A stretch of DNA of 33,440 nucleotides. It comes from Gemmatimonadota bacterium. Its GTDB lineage: Bacteria; Gemmatimonadota; Gemmatimonadetes; Gemmatimonadales; Gemmatimonadaceae. The notes under the pieces were generated by a model. It saw nothing but the letters and a program-made list of their open reading frames with translations. It did not search any database and had not been told where the DNA came from. Below are positions 25,026 through 31,507 of the stretch, piece by piece. The stretch's first letter is position 1; each line of letters opens with the position of its first letter. Position numbers and translations under genes: made by a program. Where the stretch lies: the NCBI GenBank assembly GCA_028287285.1, contig JAQBPY010000324.1:1-33440 (forward strand), in the 5' to 3' direction.

Positions 25026-26029
25026 GCTTTCTCGAGTCGCTGCACGCACGCGCCGCCGCGCGTAAACGTCGAATCCTGTTCCCCGAGGCCCGAGATCCGC
25101 GCACACGCGAGGCTGTGCGGCGTCTCAAGGACACCGGTGTCGTCGAGCCCGTGCTGGTGGGGACCGAGGCGGATGCGATGGCCGGCATCGAGCTGATCGA
25201 CGTCGATCATCTCGGCTTAACTGCTGAGGTCGCCAGCGAGATTTTCACGCAACGCGCGCCCAAAGGGATGACCCAGGAGCAAGCTGAGCAGCATGCCGTG
25301 CTGCCCTTGCTTGTCGCCAATACGCTCGTTCGCCTGGGCCGCGCGAACGGGTGCGTTGCTGGGGCCGTTCACACTACGGCTGAGGTCGTACGGGCAGCGT
25401 TGTGGATGATCGGCCCCGCTGCAGGGGTGCGGACCATTTCCAGCGCGTTCTACATGGACGTCCCCGCATTTCGTGGGAGTGACGGGGAAGTGCTTACATT
25501 TACAGATTGCGCCGTGGTGCGCAAACCCGTTGCGTCACAGTTGGCGGATATTGCCATTTCTGCGGCCGCCGACCGAAGGCGCATCGTTGGAGACGAGCCG
25601 CGCGTAGCATTCCTGTCGTTCAGCACCAACGGCAGCGGCTCGGGTGAAAGTGTCACTCGCATCCGCGCAGCGGTGGACGAAGTACGGCGCCTCGCGCCCG
25701 AGCTCGTCGTGGACGGAGAATTGCAAGGGGATGCAGCGCTCATCGAGGGGGTGGCGGCTCGCAAGGCGCCGGACAGTCCCATCGCAGGGCATGCGAACGT
25801 GCTCGTGTTCCCGGATCTGGATGCGGGAAACATCGCGTACAAGCTGGTGCAGCGGCTGGCGTCAGCGCGGGCAATCGGACCCATCCTGCAAGGGATGCGT
25901 CATCCTTGCAACGATCTCTCGCGCGGAGCTTCTGCAGAAGACATCTTCAACGTGGCCGCCATCACCGCACTACAGTCGGAAGACCCTGCGGCCACGCTAC
26001 TATCCGGGATCCGCCAGGAGACACGCTAA
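25022..26029 (+). CDS. pta: Phosphate acetyltransferase
   Basis: This 335-residue PTA_PTB-family enzyme interconverts acetyl-CoA and acetyl phosphate. Visible family segments are RILFPEARDPRTREAVRRL, MTQEQAEQ, a VAGAVHTTAEVVRAAL region, AFLSFSTNGSGSGE, VDGELQGDAALI, SPIAGHANVLVFPDLDAGN and GPILQGMRHPCNDLSRG. It is the short form without the regulatory N-terminal domains of E. coli Pta. No ackA lies in the window. The GTG start overlaps the coaD stop (GTGA); its TAA shares a base with the next ATG (TAATG). Confidence 0.93.
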   Translation: MSFLESLHARAAARKRRILFPEARDPRTREAVRRLKDTGVVEPVLVGTEADAMAGIELIDVDHLGLTAEVASEIFTQRAPKGMTQEQAEQHAVLPLLVANTLVRLGRANGCVAGAVHTTAEVVRAALWMIGPAAGVRTISSAFYMDVPAFRGSDGEVLTFTDCAVVRKPVASQLADIAISAAADRRRIVGDEPRVAFLSFSTNGSGSGESVTRIRAAVDEVRRLAPELVVDGELQGDAALIEGVAARKAPDSPIAGHANVLVFPDLDAGNIAYKLVQRLASARAIGPILQGMRHPCNDLSRGASAEDIFNVAAITALQSEDPAATLLSGIRQETR

Positions 26030-26361
26030 TGAGCTTCACGATCAGGAAGCAAGGTGAAATCGTCGTGGTCGATGTCGAAGGACAACTCATCGTCGGGAAT
26101 CGCCAGGAGCTCAAGCAGAAAGTGCTCGATGAGCTCGAGCGTGGCGAAAAGAAGTTTCTCATAGACTTTGCGCAGACGGGCTACATCGACAGCTCCGGCC
26201 TTGGCGTGCTGGTCTCGCTCTCCAAGAAGATTCGCGAGCAGGGCGGTGAGCTGCGGCTTGCCAACCTCAACGACGACTTGCGCACGCTCTTCGAGCTCAC
26301 CAAGCTCGATACGCTGTTCCAGATCTCGGATACGCGCGAACGCGCCTTGTCGAGCTTCTGA
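26029..26361 (+). CDS. STAS-domain anti-sigma factor antagonist (SpoIIAA/RsbV-like)
   Basis: This 110-residue single STAS domain carries the phospho-acceptor motif YIDSSGLGVLVS with S55 and S56. In partner-switching systems the unphosphorylated antagonist sequesters the anti-sigma kinase and so frees a sigma factor; phosphorylation by that kinase turns it off. The ATG at 26029 overlaps the pta stop by one base and has AGGAG at a good distance upstream. The two next genes encode a matching kinase and phosphatase, which supports this role. A longer reading starting inside pta is not credible. Confidence 0.92.
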   Translation: MSFTIRKQGEIVVVDVEGQLIVGNRQELKQKVLDELERGEKKFLIDFAQTGYIDSSGLGVLVSLSKKIREQGGELRLANLNDDLRTLFELTKLDTLFQISDTRERALSSF

Positions 26362-26375
26362 CAGCGCGGTAACCT
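26347..26375 (+). promoter_or_regulatory. Candidate promoter upstream of the rsbW-like gene
   Basis: TTGTCG (26347-26352), a 17-base spacer and TAACCT (26370-26375) sit at the end of the STAS gene. The -10 shows only the TA...T core. The predicted start at about 26381-26382 coincides with the base of the hairpin that follows. Confidence 0.35.
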
Positions 26376-26378
26376 GCA

Positions 26379-26410
26379 CCATGCGGCCCACCAGTTGGTG
26401 GGCCGCATGG
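26379..26410 (+). other. Perfect 14-bp hairpin in the leader of the rsbW-like gene
   Basis: Bases 26379-26392 pair perfectly with 26397-26410 around the loop AGTT, with stem core GCGGCCCACC / GGTGGGCCGC. It is the strongest intergenic inverted repeat I found. No T-run follows, so it is not a standard intrinsic terminator. It could be a 5' mRNA hairpin, an attenuator, a protein-binding site, or a Rho-independent element lacking its U-tract. Confidence 0.8.
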
Positions 26411-26435
26411 CGTTCCTCCAGTTCATCACCCGGTA

Positions 26436-26894
26436 ATGCCTGAAACTCCGCCGTCCGACGCAGGGCTTCGTGTCTCGTTGCAGGTCGACTTCCCCAGCGA
26501 TGTCGCCTATATCGAGCGCGTGGTCGACCTCGTTCGGCACCCGTGCGCGGAGCTTGCATTCAACCGGCACCATCTCGCCCTCAACGTACCTGTGGCGCTC
26601 AGTGAGGCCTTGTCCAACGCCATCCTGCGCGCCAATCGCGAAGATCCCGCCAAGCGCGTTCGTGTGCGGGCGAACGTGGATGCCACGAAGCTCGTGGTGG
26701 AGATCGTGGACGAAGGCTGCCGCTTCGATCTCGACGCCAAGACGCGCAACCCCACCGATGCGGAGAACATCGAGGCAGAAGACGGTCGCGGCCTGTTCCT
26801 GATGCGCAAGCTGATGGACGACGTCGAGCGTTTCGATGCATCGCCCGGCGGTGACAGTGGAAACGTGGTGCGGCTGACACTCGCCCGGGCGTGA
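26436..26894 (+). CDS. RsbW-like anti-sigma factor serine kinase (HATPase_c)
   Basis: This 152-residue GHKL-fold ATP-binding protein has the N-box ALSEALSNAILRAN (E57, N61), the G1 box IVDEGCRFD (D92) and the G2 box DGRGLFLMRKLMDD (116-129). It resembles RsbW/SpoIIAB kinases, which bind a sigma factor and phosphorylate the STAS antagonist. The ATG at 26436 lies 74 bases after the STAS gene, behind the hairpin. Its stop overlaps the phosphatase start (GTGA). No cognate sigma factor is encoded nearby, so the kinase may act on a distant sigma factor or a different target. Confidence 0.88.
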   Translation: MPETPPSDAGLRVSLQVDFPSDVAYIERVVDLVRHPCAELAFNRHHLALNVPVALSEALSNAILRANREDPAKRVRVRANVDATKLVVEIVDEGCRFDLDAKTRNPTDAENIEAEDGRGLFLMRKLMDDVERFDASPGGDSGNVVRLTLARA

Positions 26895-28486
26895 GCGACC
26901 TGCGCGAGGTGCTCGCCGCGTTCCGCGACGCCACCGAGTGCGATGCGGCGGTCTGGCGGCGCGAGGGAGCACCTGGCTCGCCCCTGAAATTCGTGGCCGG
27001 AACGGCGCAACGCCCGGCGCCGCCCAACGAATGGCTCCCGTCCATCGGCGACGAGCACGACCAGGAAACGGCACTCGGCCGCCTGATCATCATCCCACTG
27101 GGGGGACAACGCCCCGCGTGGATCATCGTTGGTCCATGTCCAGCCGATCGCACCGAGGTTGATCGCTACCTGAAGTTCGTTCGCCCGGTCGTCGTGCAGT
27201 ACCTGCAGAACACGATGGAAGTCGAGCACGCGGCGAACGAACTCGCCGAACGATACGAAGAGATCAACCTCCTCTATTCGATCAGCGAGATTCTCGGTCG
27301 TACCGTATCACTCGAGCACGGCGCCGCAACGATTCTGAAGGAAGTCAGCGAAACGGTGGGCGCGCATCGGGGCTCCATCCTCATTCACGATCACACCACC
27401 GAGTCGCTGCAGGTGATCGCACGCATTGGCGGCGAGGGTATTCCCACGAGTCCAATCGCCCTCGATGATGGCTGCAGTGTGGGAGCACACGTGTTCCGGA
27501 CGCTGCGTTCGGTCATCGTCGACACCGGCGAGATGGTATGCGAGGCGGAGCGCGCATATCGCCATGGCGCCATGCTCACGGTTCCCATCCTCTGGACGGC
27601 GCAGCACGGCAGCGAGCCGCTGGGCGTGGTGAATCTGTCGGACCGTCGCTCGGGCCAGGCCTTTACAGCCGGCGACCTCAAGCTCGTCACGGCAATTGCC
27701 AGCCAGATCGGCGCCGCCATCCAGAATGCGCGGCTCGTACGCCAATCGCTGGATCAGCAGCGGTTGCAGCAGGAGATGCAGCTCGCGCACGATCTGCAGA
27801 TGAAGCTCCTGCCGGATGCCGCACACGTCGCACCCGAGGCAGTCGTCTTTGCGCGCGTCGTTCCGGCCGAAGATGTTGGCGGAGATTTCTACAATCTCTA
27901 CCGGCTGCCCGGCAATCGCATCGGCGTGATGATTGGCGACGTCTCCGGTCATGGCTACGAAGCGGCGCTGATCATGGCGCTCACCATGAGCGCCTCCGCC
28001 ATTCATGCGCAGGGCACGGATGATCCGGCCGAGATGCTGCGTCGCCTGTACATGAGCGTGAAGGAAGAGCTCACGACCACGGAGATGTTCGTGAGTGCAT
28101 TCTACGCGGTGGTGGACCGCGAAGCCGGACGTCTGCGCTTCGGTAACATGGGGCATCCGCACGCATTCGTCATCTCGAAGGATGGTGACGTCACGCGGCT
28201 CGAAGCAGGCGGTCCGCCGCTGGGGATGGCCGATGAAGCGCCCAGGTCCGAATCGCTCGCGTGGAACGTGGATGGTGACATCCTGCTGCTTCTCACCGAC
28301 GGCATCACCGATGCCCGCAACGGCGATGGCGTCCGCCTGGACGAGGAGCCGGTGCTCGCCTGCGTGCGCGAGCATCGGCACGAAACACCGTCGGAAATCG
28401 CGGCACGCGTATTTGCCCTGCTCGATGAGTACACGGCAGACGTGCCGCGGCTGGATGACCTGACGCTCGTCATTCTCAAGAGCTGA
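26891..28486 (+). CDS. GAF-PP2C serine phosphatase (RsbU/SpoIIE-like)
   Basis: This 531-residue protein has an N-terminal region of unclear fold (1-110), a GAF domain (about 128-285), a linker helix (286-308) and a SpoIIE-type PP2C phosphatase domain (315-531). Metal-site motifs are VGGDFYNLYRL (D332), GDVSGHG (D350), FGNMGHPHAF, LLLTDGITDA (D470) and RLDDLTLVIL. Such phosphatases dephosphorylate the STAS antagonist after the sensor domain detects a signal and so release the sigma factor. It has no membrane segment, so the signal is probably cytoplasmic. The GTG start overlaps the kinase stop. The three genes together form a compact regulatory cassette. Confidence 0.92.
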   Translation: MSDLREVLAAFRDATECDAAVWRREGAPGSPLKFVAGTAQRPAPPNEWLPSIGDEHDQETALGRLIIIPLGGQRPAWIIVGPCPADRTEVDRYLKFVRPVVVQYLQNTMEVEHAANELAERYEEINLLYSISEILGRTVSLEHGAATILKEVSETVGAHRGSILIHDHTTESLQVIARIGGEGIPTSPIALDDGCSVGAHVFRTLRSVIVDTGEMVCEAERAYRHGAMLTVPILWTAQHGSEPLGVVNLSDRRSGQAFTAGDLKLVTAIASQIGAAIQNARLVRQSLDQQRLQQEMQLAHDLQMKLLPDAAHVAPEAVVFARVVPAEDVGGDFYNLYRLPGNRIGVMIGDVSGHGYEAALIMALTMSASAIHAQGTDDPAEMLRRLYMSVKEELTTTEMFVSAFYAVVDREAGRLRFGNMGHPHAFVISKDGDVTRLEAGGPPLGMADEAPRSESLAWNVDGDILLLLTDGITDARNGDGVRLDEEPVLACVREHRHETPSEIAARVFALLDEYTADVPRLDDLTLVILKS

Positions 28487-28493
28487 CCGCACG

Positions 28494-29330
28494 ATGAACG
28501 ACGACACGCGTCCTCCGCGGCGCGACCGCGATGGCTTTCCGCCAACGCGCAAGAGTCTGGGCCAACACTTCCTCACCGACCGGCGCATCCTCGGTCGCAT
28601 CGCCGATGCCCTTCACCTGAAGGGCACGGAAACACTGCTCGAGATCGGACCGGGGCGCGGCGCGCTCACGGACATCCTCGTGGAACGCGCAGGGCGTCTC
28701 ATCGCCATCGAGTACGATCGCGCCCTCGCGGAAATGTTGCGCCAGCGATACGCGCGCCGGAGCAATGTGCTCATCGCCGAAGCAGACGTCCTCGACGTGT
28801 CGCTCGGCGAGCTGGCGGCAGGACCATATGTGCTGGTAGGCAACGTTCCCTACTACATCACCACACCCATCCTCTTTCATGCGCTCGTTCCGCCGCGTGC
28901 CGAGCGGTCCGTGTATCTGGTGCAGAGGGAAGTCGCCGACCGGCTGTGTGCGCCGCCAGGAGGAAAGGAATACGGCGCGCTTACGGTGAACGTGGCGGCG
29001 GTGGCAAAGGCAGAAATGCTCTTCAAGGTACCGGCGGGTGCGTTCTCGCCGCCGCCCAAAGTCGAGAGCGCAGTCGTCCGGATTACGCCGTTGCCGCAGG
29101 TGCTCGTGCGCCCCGACGAAGAGCGGCCATTTCGGCTGCTGGTGCAGGGCGCATTCGGGATGCGTCGGAAGCAGATGCGGCGCGTGATCAGATCCTTACG
29201 CGCGGTTGATGTGCCAACGGCCGATGCAATTCTCGCTGCCGTGAACATCGATCCGCAGGCAAGGCCGGAGACACTGAGCCCAAACGATTTCGCCATGCTG
29301 CTCCGCGCGCTGGACACCGTCGCGCAATGA
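28494..29330 (+). CDS. rsmA: 16S rRNA dimethyladenosine transferase KsgA/RsmA
   Basis: This 278-residue enzyme dimethylates A1518 and A1519 of 16S rRNA. It has KSLGQHFLTD at the N-terminus, the SAM motif LLEIGPGRGALTDIL, the acidic AIEYDRAL, the catalytic motif NVPYYITTP and FSPPPKVESAVV. About 20 hydrophilic residues precede the domain. It starts seven bases after the phosphatase stop and its TGA overlaps the next ATG (ATGA). Confidence 0.96.
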   Translation: MNDDTRPPRRDRDGFPPTRKSLGQHFLTDRRILGRIADALHLKGTETLLEIGPGRGALTDILVERAGRLIAIEYDRALAEMLRQRYARRSNVLIAEADVLDVSLGELAAGPYVLVGNVPYYITTPILFHALVPPRAERSVYLVQREVADRLCAPPGGKEYGALTVNVAAVAKAEMLFKVPAGAFSPPPKVESAVVRITPLPQVLVRPDEERPFRLLVQGAFGMRRKQMRRVIRSLRAVDVPTADAILAAVNIDPQARPETLSPNDFAMLLRALDTVAQ

Positions 29331-31507
29331 GCGCGCCTCGCGACCGGGCGAGGAATAGTGGGGGCCGTGTCGAGCTCTGGACGGCGCTGATTCTGTTGCT
29401 GGCCGCGGCAGTCGCATATGGGCCGGCGTTATCCGCCCCGTTCATTTTCGACGATGTTCCATCCATTCAGAACAACACGTCCCTTCGCACGCTGTGGCCG
29501 CCGGGCATTGCCCTTCGTCCACCCGGACGCGGCACGGCCCTGTCGGGACGTCCCATCTCGAACTACTCGTTTGCGCTGAGCGCGGCGGCGAATCGGTGGA
29601 TTGGCATCACGCCGGGAAGCGACAAGGAAACACGCATCTATCACATCACAAACGTGATGTTGCACGTCTGTTCAGCATTCTTGCTATGTGGCATCGTGGG
29701 CAGGACACTGCGCACCAAGGGCGTGTCGAGCAAATGGCGCGAGTCCGCGCCTGGCATTGCGGCAACCATTGCCGCGCTCTGGATGTTGCATCCATTGCAG
29801 ACAGAAGCCGTGAACTATCTGTCACAGCGGACCGAGCTCCTTGTCTCGTTTTTCTATCTCGCTGTACTCTATTCCGCCATGCGCGCATGGGAGTCGGAAG
29901 GGTGGTCTGCGTGGTCCGTGGTTGCGGTCGTGGCGAGCGCACTCGGGATGGCGAGCAAGGAGGTCATGCTCACGGCGCCAATTGCCGTCGTCCTATACGA
30001 CAAGGCGTTCTTCGTTGATGCGTTCAAGTCACCTGCGCGCCGCCGGCTATATGCAGCGCTGTTCGCGACCATGGCCATCGCGGTTGCGCTCATCGTGCGT
30101 GGCGGACGGTCGGCCACGGTTGGATTCTCCGGCAGTATCACCTGGTATGAATATCTGTACAGCCAGGGATGGGCGATTTCGAGATACCTGCTTCTCGCCC
30201 TGTGGCCAGCGGACCTGGTGATCGACTACGGACGGAACGGTGTTCGCGACTCGAGTGGTGTGCCGGGCGTCATACTCTTGTCGGTTTTGTTGGCTTTCAC
30301 GCTCTGGGCCTGGCGTCATACACGATTGCGGTGGCTCGCGTTTCTGTGCTCATGGTTCTTTCTCACCCTGGCACCTTCGTCCAGCATCGTTCCCATTGTC
30401 ACCGAGATCGCGGCCGAACGTCGCGTGTACCTCGCGCTTGCATCGGTGATCATCGTATTGGTGATTGGAGCAGAGTTCCTTTTTCGGCGTGCATCGCCGC
30501 CAAGGCATCTCAGGTTCGTCCTCGTGGGCGTCGTATCGTTGTGCATGGTGGCCGCAACCGCTTCGAGAAGCCAATTGTACAATGATCCGGAAGCGCTGTG
30601 GAAGGATGCAGTGAACAAGCGTCCAGGCACTGCGCGCGCATACGAAGGCCTTGCGTCGGTCATCCTGAACAAGGACACGACGCGCCTCCGCGAAGCAGAC
30701 GAGTTGCTCTCGCGCGCCATCGCACTGGATTCGTCAGCCCCCGCGCCATTTGTCTCCCGCGCGGCAATTGCCTTGAAGCGGCGCGACTTCGCCGCCGCGG
30801 AGGCGTTTCTCGGCTACGCCCTCCGCGTGGCGCCGGATGACTCCGCCGCGAACCAGGCGTTCGGCGAAACGATGTCGGCTTCATCGCACTCCGAGCGCGC
30901 AATCGTCTACCTGAAACGAATTGCCGACGCCGCACCTTCCGGCGCTTCATTGCAGAAGCTCGGCACCGCCTATCTCATTTCCGGACGGCTCGACTCGGCG
31001 CACAGTATACTCGCTCGTGCGGTGCAGTTGGACTCCACGAACAACCTGGCCAACCAATATCTTGGCGCCACGCTCGTGGAGATGGGACGTGGCGAGGACG
31101 CTATTGCCCCGTTGACACGTTCCATGAAGATCGACTCAGCCTCGGGTTTTACGCTCTCGCTTCTGGCCGTCGCATACGCGGAATCGAAACGGCCTGAGCT
31201 CGCCATGAAGGCCGCAGGCGCCGCCGTGGCACTCGCATCGCGCGACGCGCAGACCTGGGCCTTTGCTGGCCGAGCGGCGCAGTATGCCGGACAGTATGCG
31301 CAGGCGGTTGCCTATCTGAAGCACGCGGTGCGTCTCGATAGCGCAGACCTGGAGGCTCCCACCCGTCTTGCGTTTGTGCTTGGGTCCACCGGACATTTTG
31401 CCGACGGTGTACGCATTCTCGAGCAGGTGCTGGTCAAATCACCGGGATACGAGCCGGCCACGTTGGCGCTAGCCCGGCTACGTGAAAAGAGCGGTGCGGC
31501 GCCGTGA
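29327..31507 (+). CDS. TMTC-like GT-C membrane glycosyltransferase with TPR tail
   Basis: This 726-residue protein has about ten membrane segments in residues 17-420 followed by about eight TPR-like units (430-720). The first loop carries FIFDDVPSIQNN, the acidic DD site of GT-C glycosyltransferases. Further motifs are SGRPISNYSF, YHITNVMLH, MLHPLQTEAVNYLSQRTELL, SKEVMLTAPIAVVLYD and APSSSIVPIVTEIAAERRVYL, all matching the TMTC/DUF1736 type. Eukaryotic TMTCs O-mannosylate cadherins; the bacterial substrate is unknown, presumably a polyprenyl-phosphate sugar transferred to a periplasmic protein or glycan. The ATG overlaps the ksgA stop, which is unusual for a membrane protein behind a housekeeping gene. 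The stop overlaps a paralogue's start. Confidence 0.8.
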   Translation: MSAPRDRARNSGGRVELWTALILLLAAAVAYGPALSAPFIFDDVPSIQNNTSLRTLWPPGIALRPPGRGTALSGRPISNYSFALSAAANRWIGITPGSDKETRIYHITNVMLHVCSAFLLCGIVGRTLRTKGVSSKWRESAPGIAATIAALWMLHPLQTEAVNYLSQRTELLVSFFYLAVLYSAMRAWESEGWSAWSVVAVVASALGMASKEVMLTAPIAVVLYDKAFFVDAFKSPARRRLYAALFATMAIAVALIVRGGRSATVGFSGSITWYEYLYSQGWAISRYLLLALWPADLVIDYGRNGVRDSSGVPGVILLSVLLAFTLWAWRHTRLRWLAFLCSWFFLTLAPSSSIVPIVTEIAAERRVYLALASVIIVLVIGAEFLFRRASPPRHLRFVLVGVVSLCMVAATASRSQLYNDPEALWKDAVNKRPGTARAYEGLASVILNKDTTRLREADELLSRAIALDSSAPAPFVSRAAIALKRRDFAAAEAFLGYALRVAPDDSAANQAFGETMSASSHSERAIVYLKRIADAAPSGASLQKLGTAYLISGRLDSAHSILARAVQLDSTNNLANQYLGATLVEMGRGEDAIAPLTRSMKIDSASGFTLSLLAVAYAESKRPELAMKAAGAAVALASRDAQTWAFAGRAAQYAGQYAQAVAYLKHAVRLDSADLEAPTRLAFVLGSTGHFADGVRILEQVLVKSPGYEPATLALARLREKSGAAP

